Origin: an uncultured Clostridia bacterium
GTDB lineage: Bacteria; Bacillota; Clostridia; Oscillospirales; CAG-272
Direction: 5' to 3'
Assembly (NCBI GenBank): GCA_904501715.1
Contig: CAJGCD010000038.1
Location: 1 to 15,519, forward strand
DNA: 15,519 nt
Shown: piece after piece, positions 1 through 7,163 of the stretch
How the letters are laid out: each line of letters begins with the position of its first letter
Numbering within the stretch: position 1 is the first letter of the stretch
Notes under the pieces: model-generated
What the model was told of the DNA's origin: nothing
Database searches by the model: none
What the model saw: only the letters and a program-made list of their open reading frames with translations
Translations under genes and position numbers: made by a program

Positions 1-219
1 AACGTTGAGCTTGCTTGCGCCTGCTGCCTTAAGAATTACGTCGAACTCGGTCTTCTCCTCAACTGCTGCTGCGGGAGCTGCACCTGCTGCAACTACGCCT
101 ACGGGAGCTGCTGCGGATACGCCAAATTCCTCCTCAACTGCCTTTACGAGGTCAGCGAGCTCAATAATAGTGAGAGACTTTATCTCTTCAAGAATGTTTG
201 TAATCTTTTCGGATGCCAT
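1..219 (-). CDS. rplL: Ribosomal protein bL12 (L7/L12), partial
   Basis: Encodes the N-terminal 73 residues of the ribosomal stalk protein bL12, which binds as dimers to uL10 on the large subunit and recruits translation GTPases. The start ATG is at 219 and the reading frame leaves the window at position 1, so roughly 50 C-terminal residues are missing (the family is about 120-125 residues long). Visible parts are the N-terminal dimerisation helices (about residues 1-33, with ILEEIKSLTIIELADLVK), an Ala/Gly/Pro/Val-rich hinge (about 36-51) and the beginning of the globular domain (EEKTEFDVILKAAG). An AAGGAGGA ribosome binding site at about 228-236 fixes the start. It lies 97 nt downstream of rplJ on the same strand with no terminator or promoter seen between, so it is very likely cotranscribed and under the same L10 leader control. 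Identification is secure. Confidence 0.96.
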   Translation of the reverse strand, partial: MASEKITNILEEIKSLTIIELADLVKAVEEEFGVSAAAPVGVVAAGAAPAAAVEEKTEFDVILKAAGASKLNV

Positions 220-316
220 TTTTGTATTCCTCCTTAAATGGAATTAAATTAAATTTTTTGTTGTTTGCGTATTTTACGCTGAAATTATGATACCTTTCGG
301 TAGAGTGTTGCAAGGC

Positions 317-859
317 TTAAGCCTCTGCGGGAGCTTCTGCTGCTTCTTCTGCAGCGGGAGCTGCTTCGCCGTCCTTGTCGACGACAGCCTGGAGAGCATA
401 TGCGAGACCGTAGAGAGGGCTCTTGATGCTTCCAAGGAGCTTTGCGATGAGAACTTCCTTAGAAGGAATATCAGCCAGGGTGTTAACGGTATTTGCGTCA
501 ACAACTGCGCCGTCAAGGTAACCTGCGAGTATCTGGAAGGACTCAACCTTCTCCGCATATTCCTTGAGAACCTTCGCGGGAGCAACGGGGTCTGTTGTTC
601 CGATAGCGATAGCTGTCATACCTGTAAGGTACTGCTTCATATCGCCAAGTCCGACTTCGTCACAAGCTCTGCCGGTGAGAGAATTCTTCATTACCATGTA
701 CTTAACGCCTGCTTCGCGAAGAGCCTTACGCATCTTAGTATCAGCGTCAACGGTGATACCCTGATAGTTAACTACAACGCCTGCGGGAGAATTCTTGAGC
801 TGCTCGGCAAGATCTGCAACAACAGCCTGCTTTTGTTCGAGAATGGATTTGCTGGGCAT
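317..859 (-). CDS. rplJ: Ribosomal protein uL10
   Basis: 180-residue uL10, the base of the ribosomal stalk: its N-terminal domain binds 23S rRNA with uL11 and its C-terminal helix binds bL12 dimers. Family-typical segments are the opening MPSKSILEQKQAVVADLAEQ, a VVNYQGITV strand, the LREAGVKYMVMKNSL segment and, near the C-terminus, LLGSIKSPLYGLAYALQAV. The tail (about residues 161-180) is an Ala/Glu-rich acidic extension that makes the protein slightly longer than the common 165-175 residues. The ATG at 859 is preceded by AGGAGG in good position. The gene starts a unit with rplL and follows a leader that matches the L10-binding leader, so uL10 probably represses its own transcription when in excess over rRNA. 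Confidence 0.97.
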   Translation of the reverse strand: MPSKSILEQKQAVVADLAEQLKNSPAGVVVNYQGITVDADTKMRKALREAGVKYMVMKNSLTGRACDEVGLGDMKQYLTGMTAIAIGTTDPVAPAKVLKEYAEKVESFQILAGYLDGAVVDANTVNTLADIPSKEVLIAKLLGSIKSPLYGLAYALQAVVDKDGEAAPAAEEAAEAPAEA

Positions 860-896
860 TTGTTTTACCTCCTGTTGAGAATAGCTGACAGAGGGA

Positions 897-943
897 AATA
901 AAAAAACTTCCTTCCGAAAGGCATAGCACCCCGAGGAAGAAAG
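897..943 (-). terminator. Attenuator terminator in the rplJ leader
   Basis: On the minus strand, CTTTCTTCC (943-935) can pair with GGAAGGAAG (915-907), a 9-bp stem with one G-U pair, followed at once by a run of seven T and then ATTT. This is an intrinsic terminator placed between the promoter and rplJ. The TCCTCGG at the base of its 5' side (938-932) can instead pair with CCGAGGA (978-972) of the upstream L10-binding element. That gives two mutually exclusive structures, as expected for transcription attenuation by uL10. Confidence 0.75.
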
Positions 944-1023
944 AATACGAAAAAATATACGCTCTTTTTTCTCCTCGGCAGGGAAGCTTGCGCCTTTACG
1001 GGAACCTGCTGTCTTTGGATAAC
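944..1023 (-). ncRNA. L10 (rplJ) leader, L10-binding element
   Basis: The transcript beginning near 1023 contains AGACAGCAGG (about 1014-1005), a hairpin region and CCTGCCGAGG at 984-973. This matches the AGACAG-AGGT...CCTNCCGAGG pattern I know from the L10 leader family, in which AGCAGG pairs with CCTGC and the conserved flanks form the uL10 site. Binding of the uL10-bL12 complex would hold CCGAGG in this element, so that it cannot pair with the downstream TCCTCGG and the terminator at 897-943 can form. The motif and layout are seen in the sequence. The regulatory logic comes from Bacillus-type rplJL leaders. Confidence 0.85.
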
Positions 1024-1029
1024 GGATAT

Positions 1030-1057
1030 ATTATACCACAAAAAAGAAGTTTGTCAA
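1030..1057 (-). promoter_or_regulatory. Sigma-A-type promoter of rplJ-rplL
   Basis: On the minus strand a perfect TTGACA (1057-1052) and a perfect TATAAT (1035-1030) are separated by 16 nt. The start point would fall near 1023, just before the L10 leader motif. Consensus boxes fit the strong expression expected of ribosomal protein genes. Confidence 0.85.
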
Positions 1058-1090
1058 TAGTTTTTTGAAAAATAAATGAATTTTTTATTT

Positions 1091-1639
1091 TTATTCGTCA
1101 TTAGGATTGTTTTTCAGCACTCTTTGGGCGAATTCCACCAGCCTTTCGCGAAGCCAAAGGGGTTCTATTACCTTTATATCCGCTCCCGTGGACATAATTA
1201 TCCCAATAAAAAGCTCAACGCTGGGAAATTCACAGCGATAGCGGTGATGGGGCTCGTCGGAAACTATGAAGCCGCGAAGATTAAGGACGGTCATTCTGTC
1301 CTTTATTTCAAGCACTGCGGTGTAGGGAAGCTGGAGCTGCATTACGGCGCGCTCGGCGTTTTGAGCGTCAAAATTACGCATACCTCTCCACACGTCGTGA
1401 ATGTCCATATCGTTTTCGGTTTCAAGAACCAAGGGGAGCGAGTATTTTTCCTTGTAGTAATAGCCCTTATGAAGATGGGAATAGCACATAGGAGCGTCAA
1501 GCTCTCTGCGCATATATTCAACGTCTCTCTGCGCCTGACGGGGAGATATAGAAAATTTATCTACAAGGTGAGCGGCATTGGGATAGCAGTTCTCGGATAT
1601 CATTTTGTGAAGCCACTGTATGCGGTCGTTAGCGCTCAT
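1091..1639 (-). CDS. Compact HTH/WYL-family-like transcriptional regulator
   Basis: 182-residue protein. Residues about 1-60 look like a winged helix-turn-helix (DRIQWLHKMI...AAHLVDKFSISPRQAQRDVEYMRREL), as in DeoR/YafY-type regulators. Residues about 105-176 resemble the C-terminal WCX part of WYL regulators, including a WLRERLVEFAQRVL helix. WYL regulators are usually about 300 residues. This protein is shorter and I see no clear WYL core between the two parts, so it may be a reduced member lacking the usual ligand-sensing domain. Start ATG 1639 has AGAGGAG upstream. It lies 22 nt after the membrane-protein gene on the same strand, so the two probably form an operon and may be functionally linked. 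The target genes are unknown. The family call is by pattern only. Confidence 0.7.
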   Translation of the reverse strand: MSANDRIQWLHKMISENCYPNAAHLVDKFSISPRQAQRDVEYMRRELDAPMCYSHLHKGYYYKEKYSLPLVLETENDMDIHDVWRGMRNFDAQNAERAVMQLQLPYTAVLEIKDRMTVLNLRGFIVSDEPHHRYRCEFPSVELFIGIIMSTGADIKVIEPLWLRERLVEFAQRVLKNNPNDE

Positions 1640-1661
1640 ATCCTATCTCCTCTTAAAAGAT

Positions 1662-2585
1662 TTATTGTGGGTCGGCGGTGTCGGTGTGAACTTGTTCTGT
1701 AAGCTCGGCGCAGGCGTCCGAGGTGTTTTCTTCGTCAGCATCGGGAGTCGGGACCACGTCCTGCTCCTTAAGGAGAAATACCGCTCTTGCTACGGCGTAT
1801 ATCAATACTCCCAACAGTACAAGCTCGGGCATTTTTACCGAATTATCGGCATAAGCTCCGCAAAGCTTTCCTATTATAGCGGGAAGCGTGGCGGAGGACA
1901 GTGTCAGTATTGACAGGGAAAGATAGCAGTAGTAGCTCTTTTCCTTTGCCGTGCCGCAAATAGCGCGCAGCTCGCCCACGGTGAGGAGAGCGGCACCCAC
2001 GTAGCCGAAGTGAAGGAAGAGCTTGTCTGGGGAATTCATAGGCACTAAAAAGTCGGTGTAAGATTCCATCCAGGCCAGAGCAATCCAAAGAATAAAGCCC
2101 ACGCCGCACAGCACCGTGCCATTTCCCGTTTTTCTTGATATTGCCAAAGAAACGAAGAACACCGCAGAAATTACCGTAGCAAAAAGCGCGAGTGTCAAGG
2201 TAAATACTTCCAGCGCGGCAGCTACTGCCTGCTCTGAGGAAGCGTACATATTCATTATCTTTATTGCCTCGGGAATAGGCGTTGCGGCGAAATATATCTG
2301 GCAGACAAGGGCAAGGGCGGGCAGTACCGCGGTGTATCGCACGGTGCGGCAAGGCTCGCATACAGACTCATCCTTACATAGGATAAGGAAGGGAAGAAGT
2401 ATAAAGCCTATGGCGGCAAGGGCGAAAAAGGCATTGGATATTATCGGAAGTATAGCTCCCGAGGAATAATAGGATATCTCCTTGTCATAGGCAAAGAGCA
2501 CGCTCATAAGTCGAAGAACCGCGCCCAGTAGTCCCCCTGTTAAAGATAAAATTAATATTATACTGCGTTTGTTAGAAGAGTTCAT
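1662..2585 (-). CDS. Uncharacterised multi-pass membrane protein with acidic tail
   Basis: 307 residues that I do not recognise as a named family. About eight hydrophobic segments can be marked (approximately residues 8-30, 44-70, 84-104, 121-149, 157-175, 186-206, 218-240 and 253-272). They are followed by a cytoplasmic-type tail of about 35 residues rich in Asp, Glu and Thr (DADEENTSDACAELTEQ). There is no catalytic motif, transporter signature or cleavable signal peptide that I can name. A CxxxCxxC-like cluster (C70, C76, C79) sits just after the second helix. The start at 2585 has GGAG eight bases upstream. A TATAAT-like box lies ahead of it, and the gene is followed 22 nt later by the small HTH regulator. 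That arrangement suggests a regulator/membrane-protein pair, but the function is not known. Confidence 0.75.
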   Translation of the reverse strand: MNSSNKRSIILILSLTGGLLGAVLRLMSVLFAYDKEISYYSSGAILPIISNAFFALAAIGFILLPFLILCKDESVCEPCRTVRYTAVLPALALVCQIYFAATPIPEAIKIMNMYASSEQAVAAALEVFTLTLALFATVISAVFFVSLAISRKTGNGTVLCGVGFILWIALAWMESYTDFLVPMNSPDKLFLHFGYVGAALLTVGELRAICGTAKEKSYYCYLSLSILTLSSATLPAIIGKLCGAYADNSVKMPELVLLGVLIYAVARAVFLLKEQDVVPTPDADEENTSDACAELTEQVHTDTADPQ

Positions 2586-2617
2586 TTGAAGACTCCGTGT
2601 AAATTATATATAGATTT

Positions 2618-2623
2618 ATTATA
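2618..2623 (-). promoter_or_regulatory. Putative -10 box for the membrane protein/HTH operon
   Basis: TATAAT on the minus strand, 32 nt before the start codon at 2585. No good -35 is found at the proper distance; a TTTACA lies 20 nt upstream of the box. The terminator of clpC just upstream supports a separate promoter here. Confidence 0.4.
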
Positions 2624-2650
2624 TACCGAAATTTTGAACGTGGTGTAAAC

Positions 2651-2711
2651 AAAAGAAAAAAAGTACAAAAATAAGAGAGGTTGCTCCGTGGGTCAATGAA
2701 GCAGCCTCTCT
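2651..2711 (-). terminator. Intrinsic terminator after clpC
   Basis: On the minus strand AGAGAGGCTGCT (2711-2700) pairs with AGCAACCTCTCT (2685-2674), a 12-bp stem with one mismatch. A T-rich tract follows (TTATTTTTGTACTTTTTTTC). It begins four bases after the clpC stop codon and separates clpC from the membrane-protein gene. Confidence 0.85.
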
Positions 2712-2714
2712 CGG

Positions 2715-5123
2715 TCAGTTGAATGAAAAGTCTATATCTTGGTTCTTGACGCTTATTTTTATGGGTTTGTGCTTAGTGTGGGGGAAATCCACTATGCGCT
2801 GAGCGAGAGGATTCTCTATTAGATCCCGTATTTCTCTCCGTATGGGGCGAGCCCCCATATCCTTGTGCTGAGCGAAGCATCTCCCGGCAATCAAGGATGA
2901 TACCTCGGGAGTTACGCTAAGCTCTATTCCCGCCTGTGCCGCTTGTGAGCATAACTGTGAGAGTAACAGTTGACATATACGGCAGAGCTCCTTCTCCCCA
3001 AGCTCGGAAAAGAGTATTATCTCGTCTATTCTGCCTAAGAATTCGGGCTTGAAGAATTCCTTAAGCTTCTTGTGAGAGCGAAGGTCGCCGCTCTGTGCGG
3101 ATGCGCCATCGGAGAAGCCCAGAGTGGCGCTTCTGCGCTCCTGAGAGGTGATAAGATTAGAGGTCATTATTATGACCGTGCTTGTAAAATCGGTCACTCT
3201 TCCCGAGGAATCGGTGAGAACTCCGTCCTCAAGTATCTGGAGCAGAACGTGGAACACGTCGGGGTGGGCTTTTTCTATCTCATCAAGCAGTATTACCGAA
3301 TAAGGGCGTCTGCGTACCTTTTCCGTAAGAATACCGCCCTCGCCGTAGCCTACGTATCCCGGAGGCGCGCCTATAAGCTTTGATACGCTGTGCTTCTCCA
3401 TATATTCGGACATATCCAGCCTGATAAGAGCGTCCTTCTTGTCAAAAAGCACCTTTGCCAAGGCTCGGCACAGCTCGGTCTTTCCTACTCCCGAGCTACC
3501 CAAAAAGAGAAATGAGCCTGTGGGGCGGCGCGGGTCGCATATGCCGCTCCTTCCTCTGCGGATAGCGCTTGCCACGGCGCTTACGGCGGCATCCTGACCT
3601 ATTATATATTCCGACAGCGCTTCTTCTATCCGTGAGAGCCTACCGTCATCCGAATCGCTTATGCTCTGCACGGGTATACCCGTTTGCTCGCTGACCACAG
3701 CGGCTATATGCTCGGCGGTGAGGACGGGGCAGGTGGGGAGCACCCGCTCTAAGGTGAGGACGGGCGAGCTTGATTGAAGGGCGTGTTCCTCGGCTGATAT
3801 CCTTGACGCCTCGGTAAAATCTCCCCTTTTTACCGCCTCCTCTTTTCTGTGCTCCGCGGAATCACAGAGGGCGGGGACAGAGGCGCAAAGTGCGGAGAGC
3901 CTGAGCTTTGCCGCCGCCTCGTCTATAAGGTCTATTGCCTTGTCGGGAAGGAATCTGTCGTGTATATAGCGCACCGACAATCTTACCGCTTCCCGTATAG
4001 CGCTGTCGCTTATCTGTATATTGTGGTGTCTTTCGTATCTGTCCTTAAGACCCGAGAGTATGGTTATGGCTTCGCTTTGAGAGGGTTCTTCCAGCTTTAC
4101 GGGCTGAAAGCGCCGCTCAAGGGCGCTGTCCTTTTCTATGTGGGAGCGATATTCCGCGGGAGTGGTAGCACCTATCATGCGTATCTCTCCCCGTGAGAGG
4201 GCGGGCTTGAGGATATTGGATGCGTCGATAGCGCCCTCCGCCGCTCCCGCGCCGACCATAACGTGCATTTCGTCAACGAAAAGGATCACAGAGGGGTCTG
4301 CACGGACTTCCTCTATGACACCTTTTATTCTGTCCTCAAATTCTCCTCTGAATTTAGCTCCCGCTATCATAGAGGATATGTCAAGGGTTATTATCCTTTT
4401 GTCTGACAGCTCCGCGGGGACGTTCCCCGTAACGATACGCTGTGCCAGACCCTCCACTACCGCGGTCTTACCAACACCGGGCTCGCCTATAAGGCAGGGA
4501 TTATTCTTGGTTCGGCGGCAGAGTATGCGTATAAGCCGCTCGCTTTCGGTATCACGGCAGAGAACAGGGTCGGTCTTTCCGTCGCGGGCAAGCTCGGTAA
4601 GGTCCTTTCCGTGTGACAGAAGAACACTTTTCTTACCCTTCTTTGTCTGCTCCTCGGCGCGTGTCGAGCTTTCCTTGATGCGCGATGGGGTACTGCCAAG
4701 ATATGCCGAAAGGTCTGCCTTTAATTCGGATATGGATATACCGCTCATCTCCAACAGACGGAAGGCTACGCAATCGCGGCGGTTCAGCAGCGCTATTAGC
4801 AAATGCTCTGTGCCCACGTATCTTATTCCGTTCTTTTCGGCTTCCTTGGCTGCGTTCTCGATTATCAAGTGCAGCCGCGGTGTCATATCCTTTGAGCCTA
4901 TGTCGCTTTGTGAGCCGATCCCCATGTAGTCGCTTATGCTTTTTCTCAGCTTTGCCTCGTTTGCGCCTCTGAGGGTAAGTATGCGCGAGGCAATGCTTTC
5001 TTTTTGCTCTATAAGACCGAGCAGAAGATGCTCCGTGCCGATATAGCTGTGCCCAAGCTCCTCTGCCGCTCCGAGGGCAGAGGAGAGAGCGTCTTGGGCC
5101 TTTTGGGTGAATTTATTAACCAT
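2715..5123 (-). CDS. clpC: ClpC-type AAA+ unfoldase
   Basis: 802 residues, close to the usual ~810 of ClpC. Two Clp_N repeats (about 1-70 and 80-143) bind adaptors. The first AAA module has Walker A GEPGVGKT (213-220), pore loop KFRGEFEDR (257-265), Walker B ILFVDE (280-285) and an arginine-finger region ALERRF (334-339). A short UVR/middle-domain coiled coil follows (about 423-450, EHRKEEAVKRGDFTEASRIS). The second module has GSSGVGKT (542-549), pore loop GYVGYGEGG and LLDEIEKAH (612-620). The LGF at 668-670 is the ClpP-docking tripeptide, so it should feed substrates to ClpP. ClpC normally needs an adaptor such as MecA to hexamerise and choose substrates, and a mecA-like gene lies four genes upstream. 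There is no ctsR-mcsA-mcsB operon here and no CtsR-type operator is seen. The start ATG 5123 has only a modest AAGG site. Confidence 0.93.
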   Translation of the reverse strand: MVNKFTQKAQDALSSALGAAEELGHSYIGTEHLLLGLIEQKESIASRILTLRGANEAKLRKSISDYMGIGSQSDIGSKDMTPRLHLIIENAAKEAEKNGIRYVGTEHLLIALLNRRDCVAFRLLEMSGISISELKADLSAYLGSTPSRIKESSTRAEEQTKKGKKSVLLSHGKDLTELARDGKTDPVLCRDTESERLIRILCRRTKNNPCLIGEPGVGKTAVVEGLAQRIVTGNVPAELSDKRIITLDISSMIAGAKFRGEFEDRIKGVIEEVRADPSVILFVDEMHVMVGAGAAEGAIDASNILKPALSRGEIRMIGATTPAEYRSHIEKDSALERRFQPVKLEEPSQSEAITILSGLKDRYERHHNIQISDSAIREAVRLSVRYIHDRFLPDKAIDLIDEAAAKLRLSALCASVPALCDSAEHRKEEAVKRGDFTEASRISAEEHALQSSSPVLTLERVLPTCPVLTAEHIAAVVSEQTGIPVQSISDSDDGRLSRIEEALSEYIIGQDAAVSAVASAIRRGRSGICDPRRPTGSFLFLGSSGVGKTELCRALAKVLFDKKDALIRLDMSEYMEKHSVSKLIGAPPGYVGYGEGGILTEKVRRRPYSVILLDEIEKAHPDVFHVLLQILEDGVLTDSSGRVTDFTSTVIIMTSNLITSQERRSATLGFSDGASAQSGDLRSHKKLKEFFKPEFLGRIDEIILFSELGEKELCRICQLLLSQLCSQAAQAGIELSVTPEVSSLIAGRCFAQHKDMGARPIRREIRDLIENPLAQRIVDFPHTKHKPIKISVKNQDIDFSFN

Positions 5124-5159
5124 AGGAACCTTCTTTTTTTGTTTTATCTTTTTTTAAGG

Positions 5160-5165
5160 ATTATA
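5160..5165 (-). promoter_or_regulatory. Putative -10 box of clpC
   Basis: TATAAT on the minus strand, 36 nt before the clpC start. The hexamer 17 nt upstream (CATAAT) is a poor -35. The neighbouring GACCCACTTGTGTC is an imperfect palindrome that could be an operator, but it resembles neither the CtsR box nor CIRCE. The 89-nt gap before clpC, against 10-24 nt gaps upstream, makes a separate promoter plausible. Confidence 0.4.
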
Positions 5166-5212
5166 GACACAAGTGGGTCGTAATTATGCTGTTATATTAA
5201 AATATTAAAATT

Positions 5213-5734
5213 TCAAAAAGCCGCGTAGTTAAAAAAGTCGCGGGTCATTCTGTTCCACGTCATAAGGTCAACTCTGCCGTTATCCTCAAGCCCCGAGGCG
5301 CGCTGGAATATCCTTACCGCCTCCTCGGTGGGAGGGTCAAATATACCGCTTATTTCAAGCTCGGGAAAGCTGTCGTATATTACCGACAGCTCCCGCAGGA
5401 TAAGCTGTATCATTATTATGAAGGCGTGCTCCTCCCCAAGGGTCGCCTCGTAGCTTTCGGGATTCGCGGGGAAGAAGTTCGGCGTGGGTGAGCGCTCCTG
5501 CGCTTCGGTTACTCTGAGATATTCGTTGAATATGGCATCCCACGTGGCTTTGTCGGCAATTCCCGTGTCGGGAAGTCCGCGGGTGCGCTGATAGTCGGAC
5601 ACTGCCTTTTGCGTTTCGGTGTCAAAAAGTCCGTCCACGGGGGGACGAGTGATACGGCTGTCTAAAAAGGAAATAGCTCGCAGATAGCGTTGAAGATTAA
5701 GTATGGCATCCTGTAAATTAAGTGGCTGATCCAT
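5213..5734 (-). CDS. Leaderless protein with two peptidoglycan-binding (PG_binding_1) domains
   Basis: 173 residues with two PG_binding_1-like three-helix repeats. Repeat 1 spans about 8-70 (LQDAILNLQRYL ... VDGLFDTETQKAVSDYQRTRGL ... TGIADKATWDAI) and repeat 2 about 98-166 (ISGIFDPPTEEAVRIFQRASGL ... GRVDLMTWNRM). These domains normally bind cell wall or cortex peptidoglycan. There is no signal peptide or membrane anchor (the N-terminus is MDQPLNLQDAILN) and no catalytic domain. It starts 18 nt after the SpoIID-like gene, with AAGGAG upstream, so the two are surely cotranscribed. It may work with that protein, for example on the forespore surface if made in the mother cell; this is inference. 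The second repeat is more divergent and has a longer linker from the first (about 71-97). Confidence 0.85.
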   Translation of the reverse strand: MDQPLNLQDAILNLQRYLRAISFLDSRITRPPVDGLFDTETQKAVSDYQRTRGLPDTGIADKATWDAIFNEYLRVTEAQERSPTPNFFPANPESYEATLGEEHAFIIMIQLILRELSVIYDSFPELEISGIFDPPTEEAVRIFQRASGLEDNGRVDLMTWNRMTRDFFNYAAF

Positions 5735-5752
5735 ATATAGCTCCTTGAAAAA

Positions 5753-7153
5753 TTATGTTCCGATATCGTAGCCGGGATACTGTCCCTCGGAAAGGCGGTT
5801 GCCAAGATACAGGTCGCTGTAAAGCGAGGTTATCTCATTCCACGTGTTTGCGCCTACGGTGCCGTTGGGTGTCAGTCCCTGAAGCCGCTGAAAGGCTATT
5901 ACAGCCTCCTGAGTGCGCGAGCCGAAATATCCCGTTGGGGATACCGAGGGTATCTGAGGATAAAAGCGGGCGATATAGTTGAGATATTCCTGCAAAAGCC
6001 TTACCACCTCGGATTCCGAGCCAAGGCGCAGGGGAATACCGGGGTAGGGATAGATACGCCCCTCGAAATACTTAAAGGGAATAGTTTCTATGAATCCGAG
6101 ATAGGTGCGGTAAAGGGAATCCCACGTCAGAAGATCTACCTCACCTGTGACAGGAAGCTCGAAAAGAGTCTGGAAGGCTCTTACGGCGTTTTCCGTGGCG
6201 GGTCCGTAGCTTCCGTCAAGGGCTACCTCGGGTATCTCGTTGTAGAATTGAGCAAGATAGGCGAGGAAATATTGGATATTACGTACGCTATCGCCCGTAT
6301 CTCCCGGAACGGTAGCCCCCGGAAATTGCTGTGTTACCTCGGATAGAGTTATTCCCTCGGAGTCCAGCTCGTTAAGACGCTTTACGGCATTGTAAAGGAA
6401 GAGTATGCGGTACCACGTGGCGTTTCCTACTATTCCGTCGGGTGTCAGCCCGAATATTTCCTGAAAACGCTTTACAGCGTCCTCTGTGTCAAAGGAGAAT
6501 ACTCCGTCGGGTAGGGCTATCTTTGGAATAGAGGGGTAATTGTCGGAGATGCGGTTAAGACGGAGCTGAAGCGTCCGTACCTCGTCACCGCCGCTTCCAA
6601 GCCGCAGAGGACGTATGGGGGTGCTTGTGGTGACGTTCATTATGGGTGCGTCGTTTATTATGTTAATATCGTTTCCGTAATAGTATTGAAGCATTTCGTA
6701 GGGTGTATAGCCCTGCTCGGCGAGGTCAACCGTTCCCCATTGGGAAAGTCCGTCGCAGGTTACTCTCACACCGTCGCAGTACTGGGCAAAAAGAGGCTCC
6801 ACGTTTCCTTGACGCACGATATAGCTATTGAAGATATCTCCCACTATCTGGCTGATATTTTCAAAATAATCCCGATTGTTTACAAAGGATTGGTCAAAGG
6901 CGGTGGAGTTAGTGATATCGAAATCATATCCTCGGGAGCGGTAAAATTCGGTATATATTCTGTTAAGAGCGAAGGATATCTGCGCGTATATATTGGCTCT
7001 TATTGCTTCCTCGGGCCAGGTGGGGTATATCTCGCTTGAGGCTACGTTGGTTATGTAGTCGATAAAGGGTACGGTGACGTTAGGGGCGGATTGGTCGGGA
7101 GCACCCAGATGTACCGTTACCGTTTCGGGAATAAAGGGAATATTTGCGTTCAT
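5753..7153 (-). CDS. SpoIID-like domain protein with three peptidoglycan-binding repeats, no signal peptide
   Basis: 466 residues. Residues about 10-165 resemble the SpoIID (amidase-enhancer) domain: VPFIDYITNVASSEIYPTWPEEAIRANIYAQ (28-58) matches the SpoIID pattern of a VP..Y...V..SE segment followed by W..EAL.AQA, with E41 at the place of the catalytic Glu of SpoIID lytic transglycosylases. CDGLSQWG (133-140) matches its C-terminal G-x-SQ-x-G motif. Cys126 and Cys133 could bind metal or form a bond. Three PG_binding_1 repeats follow (about 184-252, 285-350, 377-445). Classical SpoIID is membrane anchored and acts in engulfment; this protein has no leader or anchor. The ribosome binding site overlaps the stop codon of the preceding gene, so translation is coupled. 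It may belong to spore wall or coat formation, but the activity is not proven. Confidence 0.85.
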   Translation of the reverse strand: MNANIPFIPETVTVHLGAPDQSAPNVTVPFIDYITNVASSEIYPTWPEEAIRANIYAQISFALNRIYTEFYRSRGYDFDITNSTAFDQSFVNNRDYFENISQIVGDIFNSYIVRQGNVEPLFAQYCDGVRVTCDGLSQWGTVDLAEQGYTPYEMLQYYYGNDINIINDAPIMNVTTSTPIRPLRLGSGGDEVRTLQLRLNRISDNYPSIPKIALPDGVFSFDTEDAVKRFQEIFGLTPDGIVGNATWYRILFLYNAVKRLNELDSEGITLSEVTQQFPGATVPGDTGDSVRNIQYFLAYLAQFYNEIPEVALDGSYGPATENAVRAFQTLFELPVTGEVDLLTWDSLYRTYLGFIETIPFKYFEGRIYPYPGIPLRLGSESEVVRLLQEYLNYIARFYPQIPSVSPTGYFGSRTQEAVIAFQRLQGLTPNGTVGANTWNEITSLYSDLYLGNRLSEGQYPGYDIGT

Positions 7154-7163
7154 TGCCTTCTCC

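Noticed and set aside
287..901. Long plus-strand open frame over rplJ
   Set aside because: It is antisense to a clear uL10 gene, has Cys/Ser/Leu-rich composition typical of a shadow frame and no RBS.
4138..4929. 263-codon plus-strand open frame inside clpC
   Set aside because: It lies opposite highly conserved ClpC Walker and Clp_N coding sequence; open antisense frames are common in such genes and no start signals support it.
5124..5212. CtsR box or CIRCE element before clpC
   Set aside because: Neither the GGTCAAA direct heptads nor the TTAGCACTC-N9-GAGTGCTAA pattern is present on either strand.
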